A stretch of 64,000 nucleotides of DNA. Source: Rhizoclosmatium globosum. Taxonomy: Eukaryota > Chytridiomycota > Chytridiomycetes > Chytridiales > Chytriomycetaceae. This document shows, one piece after another, positions 12,520-23,446 of this stretch. Position 1 is the stretch's first letter; every line of letters starts with the position of its first letter. The notes below the pieces were generated by a model that saw nothing but the letters and a program-made list of their open reading frames with translations, did not search any database and was not told the DNA's origin. Position numbers and translations under genes: made by a program. The stretch lies in NCBI GenBank assembly GCA_002104985.1, contig MCGO01000062.1:186001-250000 (forward strand). Reading direction: 5' to 3'.

Positions 12520-13530
12520 ATGGCACGAATCACACTCGACTCGCTGCTTTCTACCGCTCTAAACAGACGGCGATCGGAAAACCTGCTGAGATCACTGGTC
12601 ATTCAACCACAAGATGCTAAGGACTTTGCTTCAAACGACTACCTGGGTCTGGCCCGCTCAACTCAGCTGCACTGCCGATTCCTTGCTGCTCTAAACAGCG
12701 AATTGGAATCGAATCGAGAAATAGAAGGGAAAGTACTGGGTGGAAGCACAGGCTCAAGACTTCTCTCAGGCAACTCTGCAACAGCCGTCAACCTTGAAGC
12801 CTTCCTGGCCCATTTCCACAATGCTGAAACGGCTCTGTTGTTTAATTCGGGCTATGATGCAAATCTGGGCCTGTTTGCTACTTTGCCTCACCCGGGATCT
12901 TCCGTTCTCTTCGATGAGTTGGTTCATGCCAGTGTCCATGACGGCCTCCGTCAGTGCCGAAAGGGCGTTGTCATTCAAAAATGGAGGCATAATAACGTTG
13001 GTCATCTCGAAGAGCTTGTATGGGACCAGGTTGCTCGGATAGAATCAAATGCATCCGTCTATTCACAGTTACCTGGTATCATTGTCGTTGTCGAGTCTAT
13101 TTATTCAATGGATGGGGATATCGCTCCTCTGAAACAAATTGTGAATCTGATGGACAAGGTTGGAGAACGGGCGGGGGGCCTACATTTGATTGTGGATGAA
13201 GCTCATTCAACTGGAGTTTGCGGACCTCAAGGACGAGGACTCGTCTGTCAGCTTGGACTGGAAGATAGAGTTTTTGCTCGGTTGCATACATTTGGAAAAG
13301 CTGTTGGCGCGCACGGAGGTATATCTTTGTAATCCATTTCCTCTGAATCAACAAGGAAGTCTAAATCTCACCCACTCAGCTGTTGTTCTTGGTTCAGCGA
13401 CTCTTCGCGAATTTTTGGTGAATTATGCAAGACCACTTGTGTATTCGACATCTCTTCCAATGCACTCTCTCATTGCTATTCGATGCGCATACGAATTCAT
13501 GCAAGAAGAAGCAGAAAATGTGGGCAATCA
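12520..13530 (+). pseudogene. Truncated bioF-type (8-amino-7-oxononanoate synthase-like) gene copy
   Basis: Nearly identical to the complete gene at 21895-23343 through exon 1 (12520-13322) and most of exon 2 (about 13383-13520), then it stops. The next donor reads GTGGGC rather than GTGAGC, and from 13531 the sequence switches to the 3' end of QCR8. The PLP-binding region (DEAHSTGVCGP; TFGKAVGAHG) is retained, but the C-terminal domain of the fold-type I enzyme is lost. It is therefore probably non-functional even if transcribed from the shared aconitase promoter. Confidence 0.85.
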
Positions 13531-13785
13531 TTGGGTGACTGGGCTGTGAAGCAGAACTACTACCACACCAAGGCTTACTTGAAGACTCAGGATGGTGGTG
13601 CTGACCACTAAATCGTTTCACCAGTATCGATCGTGATGATGTGTGTATGTCGGATATACTGCTCGTACTTCATGGATCATTTGCAATGGATAAGATTCAT
13701 CAAATAAAAGGATGCCGTTTGGTGTCTTTAAATCCTAATCCACGTTTTTGGATGTTTGGTTGTGGGTCGTTCTGATCCGTAAGAA
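13531..13785 (+). pseudogene. Inverted fragment of QCR8 (last ~25 codons plus 3' UTR)
   Basis: From TTGGGTGACTGGGCTGTG onward this matches the QCR8 coding strand (reverse of about 7995-8235) through the stop codon at about 13609 and into the 3' UTR, with scattered substitutions and one lost codon (Asn). It is fused directly to the truncated bioF-type copy; this fusion is what removed that gene's 3' end. Confidence 0.85.
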
Positions 13786-14420
13786 ACGGATATTATCGCC
13801 TTTGGATGCGAGTTCGATGGTGGTAAGAAACGACAAGGCTACTATTCTATGAACGCGTAGGTGGAATCAGGTGTTCGGTAGATAGGTATGTAAAGCGGGA
13901 TATTCAAGCCCTCTATCTCCTGTCTTCACATTCTTACCGCTTTGTGAGACTATTTCTTTTCTCTTTTGAAGCCTTACCCCTTACAAAGGTATAAATGTCC
14001 TCCACTGATACTTAATAATGCCTTTATTTCTGTCTGGGGCATTTTGAGGACAGCAGCCAAATCATTGCACCATATGTTGAATTAATGAAAGAAAGGTGAA
14101 AATAAAATGATGGTTAACAAAAAGGAATCTGATTGGATTGGCTTGAAAAGAAGAGATTGAAGGTTTATGGCGTCAGACGACAATGAAAGCGACGTTGAAG
14201 TGACAAGTGTGGATACAGCCTTGCCGTGTCAACTTGTTTTTGGGAGAAGCAGCAGATGTTCGTTCTCCCACCTCAATCCAAGACACATAACAAGAGACAA
14301 ACGATTTCCAACCACATTTTGCTGACATTCTCAAAAAAAGAAAGGGGTTTATTTCAAAAAACAACAGATTGTGAGCCATTCAATATAATAAATAGTAAAA
14401 AAACAATGATCCTTTGAAGG
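13786..14420. other. Intergenic region, no gene seen
   Basis: AT-rich sequence with short frames only (for example 14173-14379 -). It contains the 3' end of the secreted-protein gene. A short stretch near 14130 (TTGGATTGGCTT) recurs near 16592 with similar flanks, possibly a small dispersed repeat. Confidence 0.4.
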
Positions 14421-15985
14421 CTATTCAAACAAATGGGTCAAATCTAGAGAAGAAATCGTGAGTACTTTGGTAATAAGTCATATTCAAGTACCCGTATGAT
14501 ACTGATGCCAGTCTTTCTTCCAAGTCTTCTTGTTTGCTTTCGACATCCTGCTCTGCTCTTCCTGCGAAAACTCTGGTGGGGGGATTCCTGGGATCATCAA
14601 TTGTTTACTGTTTGCAATATAGTGATGGAGTCAAGACTTACCCTCAACGTAAACGTATTTAATCTTTGGTCTGGAAAGGACGGTTTTTTTCTCGCTGAGA
14701 TGAATGGCTTTCGAGGACAATAAAGGCGGCTTCAGCTTCTGAGTTGGTTTGGGGCCTAATTTTTGTATTTAATACAGCTTCTTACCCGACTGACTCACAA
14801 GGGGTAGTTGGAGTTGACAACGGCAAGTTTGGCTTTGATTCTGAACCAGATGTTTGAATGAACTCTACCCAGAACGTCGATCAGGAATAGCAACACAATA
14901 ATCTTGAGCAGCTACCATACGAAGCCATGTTTGACAATACTTTGTCGTCATTTGCTGTAGAATTTTCAACTGATACTTTTGACAAGTTCCCATTTTGGCT
15001 GAGGACGGCGAATCTTGATAATGCTTCAAATTGAATTGGGGCTATAGTGTCCAATGGTAAGAAAATTTGTATCAGATAAATAAATTGTTTACCAGGGGTT
15101 TGGATGTAACTAGTGCCGTTACCCGTGGAATTCAGCATATCTAGAAACGAGACTAAAGCTGGTAAGGTAAGCAAACACATAAGATGTATGACAAACTTTC
15201 GTCTGGAATGTGTCCTCCTGGTTGCCATGCACATCTTCCAAAAAAAGAAGGGGAGACATTCGTCACAATGGGCGTATCATTATTTTCACCTATCATATGA
15301 TACAGTTTGTATAAGGTAGTACAAAGATGGACTTTACCAGCAAAGAGTGGCGGAAAGTTATGCCAAAAATGACCGTGCGAAGGTGGCTGATTTGAAGTGT
15401 CAAGATCAAGAATTCCTGCATACGGATTCCAATATTCATCAGAAATGGTTTGGAATAGCGAAGTTCCGCCTGCAATGGTGTTACGACGTTTCCCACTCTG
15501 AAATGCGTTCACCTGGTGCACTCATTCCATTCAAGTATAGATCTGTACCGCTTGAATCTACAACGTATAAATCAATAAAGCTGTTAAAGAAGGCGCTTTA
15601 CCTGCACTGAATTCGTTGATGGGAAGGTTCACATCGATTTTGTCAACACCAACAACGTTGAACGGCAAATTGAAGTCAAAATATGTATCCCAAACAGTGT
15701 CATCAACATCTGAGAAAAATAAGTAAATGCAAGAGGAAAATGGTGAATTACGGTTGCTCTTCGGTGCTTTTGGTGATTCTTGGACATGTTTAACTTTTGT
15801 TGCTTTTGAAATATGGGGATTCAAAGTGGATGAACCTTAATCAGTGTATTAGATGTAATAATAAACAAGAGCTATGTACCAAAGTCCTCAGGTTCTTCCA
15901 ACTTTGAATTAACACCTTCGGTCGTGAGTAGAAACCAGGTTAGAACGAGGACAGTACCAAAACCACAAACCTGACGGCCCAGCAT
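14421..15985 (-). CDS. Secreted or lumenal protein of unknown function, 350 aa, 12 exons
   Basis: I do not recognise the family. Twelve small exons (minus): 15880-15985, 15752-15835, 15602-15709, 15513-15557, 15338-15469, 15197-15289, 15093-15152, 14916-15041, 14799-14864, 14642-14755, 14492-14587 and 14421-14443. All phases agree and introns are about 42-54 bp. The N-terminus MLGRQVCGFGTVLVLTWFLL is a strong signal peptide or anchor. The mid-portion is rich in Asp, Asn, Pro and aromatic residues (DDTVWDTYFDF, DEYWNPYAGILDLD) with possible N-glycosylation sites (NST, NGT, NLS). The C-terminus turns Lys-rich (KANKKTWKKDW). No second membrane segment is visible. The final 23-nt exon could instead be replaced by a stop in intron 11 (at 14484), costing a few residues. 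Confidence 0.65.
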
Positions 15986-16244
15986 CAGGCAATTTACGTT
16001 TCCTAAATCAAATGTTAGTTAGGCTTTCATGAGCATATTTGTTAGTTGGGGGGTACGGGAAACAGCAAGGGGTGCACTGCTTGGCAGCTTCGCTGCAGGT
16101 GATTTGGATCAGAATGGGTTTGAAGGGGTTGTCAAAGAACACGGAATCCAGAATACAAGAAGATAATATAATGTCAGCAGGGTCCAATACTAGGCTTCAA
16201 CGTATGTGTTCTGAAAGGTTTTGAAGGAAGACCATCATTGCATT

Positions 16245-16560
16245 TCAGGGCAGTATAGCCATGCCAAGAAGTTCTTTAAGCTTTCTACGCATCATGTCTT
16301 CCTGTACGCTATAAGGCCGCCGAGGGAAGAAGATATAGGCCAGCACTATACTAAAGTCGTTGCCGACACTCCAAAACCACACCACTTGAAGCACCGACAA
16401 TGCAGAAAATGAGGAAGGCGGAAGTTAGTGGAGGTTCTGTCCAGAAAAACTTACGACATGCAATGAGTGTATGTTGTTCTTGCTGATTCTTTTTCAGAAC
16501 ACACACAAGCGATGGAGTTTGTGAGCAAAATATACGACTGAATGAAGATTTATTTAACAT
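16245..16560 (-). CDS. Small predicted membrane protein, 81 aa, 2 exons
   Basis: Two exons (16455-16560 and 16245-16384) joined over a 70-bp intron with GTAAGT donor, CTAAC branch site, pyrimidine tract and CAAG acceptor give an 81-residue protein. It has a basic N-terminal half (KKNQQEQ), one likely transmembrane segment (LVWFWSVGNDFSIVLAYIFF) and a basic C-terminal tail (MMRRKLKELLG). That layout is common among small mitochondrial inner-membrane subunits, but I cannot assign a family. Without the intron the frame continues to a different C-terminus, so the splice choice matters. Confidence 0.45.
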
Positions 16561-17365
16561 ATTGTAAAGAGACAGATAGACAAAAGACTATTTGGATTGG
16601 CTTCAAAAGAAAGGACGCGTCCTTCTTCTTACTGACAGCAAACGCCACGTGAAGGCTCCAAATATGTTCACCGGGAGAAAGGGGGAAGAAAAGAAATAAA
16701 GGAGAAGTAAAAAGGGAGAGTGAGAGACGGAGAGGAGAAGGGAGGAAGAGAGGGAAGGAGACCACCAAACAACCAACAACTCACCTCGACGCGTCTGGAC
16801 TCCGGTCACACACAACAACACACACTCACCATTAAACAAACAGCTTTGCAAAGCACTCCGATAAGCTTCAACAACGGATTAGACATATCCGTGTTACAAA
16901 CTTGCAAGCAAGCCGTAACTCCTAATTAAACGATGTGCGGGCCATTAAATACAGTGACGTGCGACACCCCCATCCACAAAGACAGGGGCGAGATAGAACC
17001 CAGGACTCTGTCGATCAAAGGGCTTCTCTCTATTTTAACGCGCTGGGTCAGGTGAGTGGAAGCAAGACAGAGAAGTGCGGGTGTCACGAGAATAACCGGC
17101 TGCTTCGGGAAAGAGCAGTGCCCTCCGTTATCGCAGCCGGCTTCGATGCCCGTTAGCTTCACTGTCCAATCCAGGCATCGCGGCAACCTGCTCACTGAGC
17201 CGGGTCGCCGCTAGCCCGAGCCTCGAGGCTGGTCCGACTTTACGTCAGCACTCGAGAATCACTGTTTGTTGTGTGTGGGGGTGAGTGTGTGAAGGGTGTG
17301 TGACTGGTGACGCGTCGAAGGGAGGAGACAATTGTCAGTGTTTGGGGTGAAGAAAAGATTTGACA
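16561..17365. other. Non-coding region with a purine-rich tract and a GC-rich island
   Basis: 16670-16760 is almost purely purine on the plus strand. 16930-17240 is clearly GC-richer than its surroundings and has no protein-like frame. On the minus strand it holds boxes resembling pol III promoters (TGACCCAGCGCG near 17041-17052 and GGTTCTATCTC near 16990-17000, about 50 bp apart), so a tRNA-derived SINE or a decayed tRNA-like gene is possible. 17240-17300 is GT-rich simple sequence. The transporter copy begins just after. Confidence 0.35.
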
Positions 17366-20300
17366 GGAAGGAAACAACACGAAAAAACAATGAAACGCGC
17401 CGGTTCGGGGAAGCAAAAGAAATGGAGACATATTATATTAAACAGAGGTGTTTTTAATGACAGAAGATTGGTGTAAAACAAAAGGAACTTGTTTATTTGA
17501 TATATCAATGGGGTCAATAAATTACAAAGTGTGATTCCTGTGAAAAGTACTGGGTCTTGTGGAATAATTTGAAGTCTGCTGCGGAGAGCGTTGAGGCCAA
17601 CTCTCGAAACGTCAACACCGTCAATCAAAACAGTTCCTTTGGTTGGCTCGACGATTCTGAACAACGCAGTCATCAGGGTGGATTTTCCTGAACCTGTTCG
17701 ACCAACGACTCCAATCTTTTCGCTCCCTTTAATCTCGACTGAAAGATTCTTGATGACAGGATCAAACTTGGACGAATATTTGACTTCAAGATCCTTGATT
17801 GAAATGCGACCTTCTGTTGGCCAAGTGCCTTCAACAGGATCAGAGTCCAAATGGTCAGGTGCCTCACGTTCCAAGTCATTGCAATAAAGACCCAAACGTT
17901 CAGCAGCGACAAAGTCTGACTCCAAACGAGAGAAGGCAGTAATAGAGTTGAAAAACAAATCTCCCAAGCTTCCAACACCATTCAAGGCAAGACCAACAGT
18001 AAATGCGCTCATGTGAGTACCGACAGCAAACAAGACAATGAAGAGGGTGATGGAGCTCAAGCAAACTTGAAGACGGATGGAGAACCAGTTGTATACATTT
18101 TCAAGAGTCCACTCAGGCATAACGACCTTGTCCATAAGCTCACGTTGATGGTGAATCGTGCGAGCACTAACTTGGAATGCTCTGATTGTAGAGCTTCCTC
18201 CGATACATTCAGAAATGTACGCGTTCAACGGGGAACGTTGAAGCGCTGCCAAACGACGGATTTCGCGTTGGTTGGATCGGTACATTTCGAGCAGGTAGTA
18301 ATAGAGGAAGGACAGGAAAAACACAAAGACTTGATAAGAATTAGATATGTATCATTCCATTGACGATTAACTTACTAAGAGTGTAAAGAGTCGAGTATAT
18401 GACTGCTGCAAGGTTTGAAGATCCAAGTGCCAAAAGTACGAAGAAGTTAAGCATATTGTTCCAAATTTGCAAGTCCAGCGTTTCCATATCTTTGGTCATT
18501 CTGTTCAAATGGAAATTGGTACAATTTTCTCAATAACGTCAAGTACTCACCTATTGATAATTCTGCCCAAGGGCTGAGAGTCAAAGAAGGACATAGGCGC
18601 ACGGAAAAGACCAGCCACAGCTTTTGAATGGTATGCCTTAGATGTACGATAAGCAGCAAATTCGATGATTCCAACCATAAACGCTGTTGTGGTTGATTGA
18701 GATTCAATTTAGCAACTAATATGAGCTTACTTCCAAATACAAAAGTAGCAGCAACAACGATGGTGTAGACGGTGATGTAATCAGAAGGACGGAGGCCCCA
18801 ACGTGTAGTTTGACCACCTGTTTGGCGATCTTCCTCCTTCAAAAGTCCCTCCGATTCACCTGTTACACCATCGGCTTTCTTTTCGGTCTTGACAACAGTC
18901 TTTGTTTTCTCGACTTTTGTTGATTCATCTTCAAGCGCATGGTTCTTGAGCATTTCCTTGAGGAGGCCAGTTTCGGGTCCGTTGATGGCAAGTTTCTCGT
19001 AGCTTCCCTGTTCGACAATCACACCCTTGTCCAAAACAATAATGTGGTCGACGTGGGGTAGAACGTGGAGTTGGTGGGTTACCAAAACGCGAGTTTTGCC
19101 ATCAAGCGACTTTTTGATAAGCTCGTCAAAGACGTGTTTGCCGACGTGAGCGTCGAGAGCAGCCAAGGGGTCATCAAGGAGGTAGATATCAGCGTCACTG
19201 TACACGGCACGGGCTGAGGTATGATAATAAGCGAAGACCTTGATTGAAAGGCGAACAATTACCAAGTGAAACACGAGCTTTGTGACCACCAGAGAGTGCA
19301 ATACCCTTCTCACCGATCTCGGTATCCAATCCATGTTGGAACTGCTGAATGTCAACAGCCAATCCGCAAGAATGAATGACATCGTCCAATCGTGATTGGT
19401 TCAGCTCGCGACCAAACAGAATATTACTACGAACATCCATTGACATGATCCAAGTATGTTGTTGACAGAACGCAACGGATCCGTAGACGGAAACTTTCCC
19501 CTCAAGACACGTCATTTCGTCAGTGAGAGCAGAGAGCAAACTCGACTTTCCAGAGCCTGATTAAATAGGTCAGGAAGGGAATACGAAAACAAGGATGGCC
19601 TCACCAACAGTTCCAACAATGGCAGTCAACTTTCCAGCAGCAATCGAAAGATCCAAATCCTTGAACAGAGGCACAATCTCGACAGGGGTTGGTGCGTCAA
19701 CTTGTTTCTTTCCACCCTTCTTTGCTTTCTTATCTGCCTTCTTGTCTTCTTGTTTCTTGGCCTTTTCCTTTTCCTTATCCTTCTCATCCTTGCCTTCTTT
19801 CTTGACCGCTTCCCAACGGATTGTTCCGTTCACAACACTAATTGCCTCTCCCTTTGTAGAATCGCTTGGAGGAAGAGTGACAAACTCAGATTCATCAGCC
19901 AACATGAACTTGCGGATACGATTCCATGAGACAAGAGCCGATGAAATACCAGCGACAATCATGGGGAGTGCTTGCATTGGTTCGAAAATGTTGAAGAAGT
20001 ATGTTGTGGCTGGGAACAAGACGGCTGGATCCAACACAGAAACACGCGAAGCTGAATATAAATAGCGATTAGTCATGAAATATCTAATAAGTTTGAGCAC
20101 TTTACCATAAACCATAAAAGTTCCGATCATCATTCCATATGGCACAACCAAAACCATAAACACGAATCCAAACAACCCAATAAGCATTCCAAACACAGCC
20201 TTCAACTGCGTTTGACGCACATCACTCAACACTTTGGTGAAATAACTTTCTTGGCCTCGCATTTTGATCATTTTCATGCCTTCAAGAATCTCACGAAGGC

Positions 20301-20697
20301 GAGCAAGACGATCGTCTCCTGACTTCATGTATTTCTCCTGCGATGTGATGATCAAAAACATGAGGCCTTGCGCCATGAGGAGAAAAACACCAGCAACGAT
20401 TCCAACGGGATACAAGCCGGAACCAAACAGAGTAGACAGGTAGTAGAACGAGAAGGCGAGTTGGAAAGGAACAAGAAGAATTTGATGTGTGGAGTGGACG
20501 GCTTCTGCGAGAGTTGGGACGTCAACGTTGACGATTTGGAGGATTCGTCCCTTTGTGAATTCAGTAGCACTTGCGTTTGAGAGTTTGAGTGATTTGGCAT
20601 AGATAGCAGTCATGATTGTGCTTCGGATGTTGATCAAAGCGTTAACAGATGTGTATATGTAAGCAATTTAATCAAAACTCAACTTGTAACGCATCGA
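17366..20697 (-). pseudogene. Inverted, broken copy of the ABCC transporter
   Basis: High-identity inverted copy of about 911-4867. It lacks exon 1 (start codon and first TM segments), where it is joined to aconitase sequence at 20697/20698. It carries a 147-bp in-frame deletion that removes the first TM helix of TMD2 (counterpart of about 2788-2934; junction near 18820). It also has a ~479-bp deletion that cuts NBD2 after VLFTG and joins it, out of frame, to the last few codons (junction near 17537), removing signature LSVGQ and Walker B. Introns are retained at the same places, so the copy arose from DNA, not from cDNA. Confidence 0.92.
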
Positions 20698-21837
20698 TCC
20701 GTGGTGCACTTTCCTTGAACTTTAACAAGAACCTTCAAGTTTTCCATGTCGCGACCGTTCCATGCATCGAATGGTTCGAGGACTTGGAGACGTTGGGAGG
20801 CTGGGTCGATTGTGATTTGGACGGATTCATCAGGTTGTGGGGTTGCGGAGGGCTTGAATTCAAGGCGACCTGTGACAAATGGTTAAAGTGGGATTCAAAC
20901 TCAGGACTTTTGACAAACCAGCGTCGAAGCCTTTGGAGGGCAAAGAGTCACCAGTTGGTGGAGCAGCTTGAATGGCTTTCCGTCCTTGTCATTCAGAGTA
21001 TCCGTGATTGGCTTGAAGCTCAAACGACCTGAGAGAGCCATGGAAGTAACAATCTGAAAAGGGTTTTTAAAAAAGACTGTTTTGCTAAATTGACGCAGAC
21101 GCTAATACCTCAGGTGAAGCCAAAAAGTTCATTGTCTTGTTAGATCCATCGTTCTGGCTTTGAAGTTTCGGTTGAAGGACGTCAAGATGGAGTTTTGCTC
21201 ATTCTTGACTGGATCCGTTCTGTTCCATTGACCGATACCTGATATCAATAGTTATTAAGATTGATGCGTTAGAATAGGAACAAAAAAAATAAACGTACAC
21301 ATGGTCCACAAGCGTTGGCGAGAACCTTTCCTCCAATTTGTTCCAAATCCTCAGTAATGCCATCACGAGCAATTGTGGCACGAACTTGCTCGGAACCAGG
21401 AGTAACCAAAAACTCGGCGGTGGTTTTGATTCCATGTGCCTTTGCTTGACGAGCAATGGAGGACACACGGCTCATGTCTTCGTAAGACGAGCTGGTACAG
21501 GATCCAATGAGACCAGCAGACACCACATCGTTCCATCCGTTTTTCTTGATCAAGTCCTTGAATTGGGAGATTGGTGTGGTCGCATCTATTGCATTGGTTA
21601 GACTCAGATAGAGTCAGATGGGAGGTAAAAAAAGGGGCATACCAGGAGTGAACGGCCCGTTAATGTGTGGCTCGACAGTCGACAAGTCAATTTCAATGAC
21701 TTTGTCGTATTCGCAACCAGCATCAGCCTTCAAGAGCCCTTCGGCCAAGTATTTGTCAGAGGCATCAGCAGTCTCACTTCGTCCAGTTGAACGCAAGTAG
21801 CTAGCCATTCCCGCATTGTATGGGAACACAGACGTTG
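20698..21837 (-). pseudogene. Partial aconitase copy
   Basis: Copy of 10429-11565, keeping introns. It lacks the 3' end of the gene (beyond the block containing TTDHIS) and about 900 bp of the 5' part. Single-base deletions relative to the intact gene (GGAGCAGCTT near 20964; the TCGTTCTGG run near 21153) break the frame. At 21837 it is joined directly to the start region of the bioF-type gene. Confidence 0.9.
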
Positions 21838-21894
21838 CGGGGCGGTGGACCATTTGTCTTGAAGCGAGTGAGTGAGTTGGCGACAAAGAAAAAG

Positions 21895-23343
21895 ATGGCA
21901 AGAATCACGCTCGACTCGCTGCTTTCTACCGCTCTAAACAGACGGCGATCGGAAAACCTGCTGAGAACACTGGTCATTCAACCACAAGATGCAAGGGACT
22001 TTGCTTCAAACGACTACCTGGGTCTGGCCCGCTCAACTCAGCTGCACTGTCGATTCCTTGCTGCTCTAAACAGCGAATTGGAATCGAATCTAGAAATAGA
22101 AGGGAAAGTACTGGGTGGGAGCACAGGCTCAAGACTTCTCTCAGGCAACTCTGCAACAGCCGTCAACCTTGAAGCCTTCCTTGCGCATTTCCACAATGCT
22201 GAAACTGCTTTGTTGTTTAATTCGGGCTATGATGCAAATCTGGGCCTGTTTGCTACTTTGCCTCACCCGGGATCTTCCGTTCTCTTCGATGAGTTGGTTC
22301 ATGCCAGTGTCCATGACGGCCTCCGTCAGTGCCGAAAGGGCGTTGTCATTCAAAAATGGAGGCATAATAACGTTGGTCATCTCGAAGAGCTTGTATGGGA
22401 CCAGGTTGCTCGGATAGAATCAAATGCATCCGTCTATTCACAGTTACCTGGTATCATTGTCGTTGTCGAGTCTATTTATTCAATGGATGGGGATATCGCT
22501 CCTCTGAAACAAATTGTGAATCTGATGGACAAGGTTGGAGAACGGGCGGGCGGTCTGCATTTGATTGTGGATGAAGCTCATTCAACTGGAGTTTGCGGAC
22601 CTCAAGGACGAGGACTCGTCTGTCAGCTTGGACTGGAAGATAGAGTTTTCGCTCGGCTGCATACATTTGGAAAAGCTGTTGGCGCGCACGGAGGTATATC
22701 GTCGTAATCCATTTCCTGTGCCAAACAAGGAAGCCTAAATCTCAACCATTCAGCTGTTGTTCTTGGTTCATCAACTCTGCGCGAATTTTTGGTGAATTAT
22801 GCAAGACCACTTGTGTATTCAACATCTCTTCCAATGCATTCGCTCATTGCTATTCGATGCGCATATGAATTCATGCAAGAAGAAGCAGAAAATGTGAGCA
22901 ATCAACATGTTTGCCATCGATTCGTGTTCCTGACAGATCTCCCCCCAGCTCCAACACAAGCTGACACAAACGATCAAACACTTTCGTGCACAACTTAAGT
23001 TGATATTACCATCTGGAATCGAGTCAATCGATTCCCTCACAGCAATTCAAGGAATAATAGTACCAGGTACTCATAAGTCGATTCTTCAATCCAACTACTT
23101 CATTTATAGCAAATCAATTCAACAGGAAACAAACGCGTTTCGCAAGTATGCTCATACCTTCAAAGTAAATGTTACGATGTGAGGCCAATTCGTTCACCAA
23201 CCGTTCCTAAGGGATCAGAGCGCCTTCGAATCTGTCTGCATGCTCACAATTCTGTCGATGAGATTACTGGGCTGATTCGAGAGATTGCAATTGCGTGCAC
23301 AAACATTCGTGACACTGAGATGGCATCCTTGTCGAAACTATGA
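21895..23343 (+). CDS. 8-amino-7-oxononanoate synthase-like PLP enzyme (bioF type), 428 aa, 4 exons
   Basis: Belongs to the alpha-oxoamine synthase family (8-amino-7-oxononanoate synthase, KBL, ALAS and SPT share the fold). These enzymes condense an amino acid with an acyl thioester and lose CO2; the AON-synthase reading (pimeloyl thioester plus alanine, biotin synthesis) is the best fit but not proven. Exons are 21895-22693, 22754-22893, 22937-23066 and 23126-23343. Family blocks: FASNDYLGLARS near residue 40, GSTGSRLLSGN, LFNSGYDAN, DELVHASVHDG, DEAHSTGVCGP, Schiff-base lysine in TFGKAVGAHG, IVPGN, and the C-terminal DVRPIRSPTVPKGSERLRIC. No clear targeting signal. A truncated twin lies at 12520-13530. 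The third intron's acceptor was fixed by the conserved IVPGN-to-VRPIR spacing. Confidence 0.88.
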
Positions 23344-23446
23344 TGTTTTCCTATGAATTAAAAATAAATTATATCGTCCGTATGTACTTTCTCCCAGTGT
23401 TTGTTTGTAATGGCGGTGGTGAAGGAAAAAAGCAAAAACACAACAA

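Noticed and set aside
16039..16224. EF-hand-like GDLDQNGFEG frame
   Set aside because: One short motif only, followed by a stop; no second hand and no gene structure.
21895..23343. Recent bacterial transfer of the bioF-type gene
   Set aside because: It has three fungal-type introns and no composition shift; transfer, if any, would be old and cannot be judged from this window.
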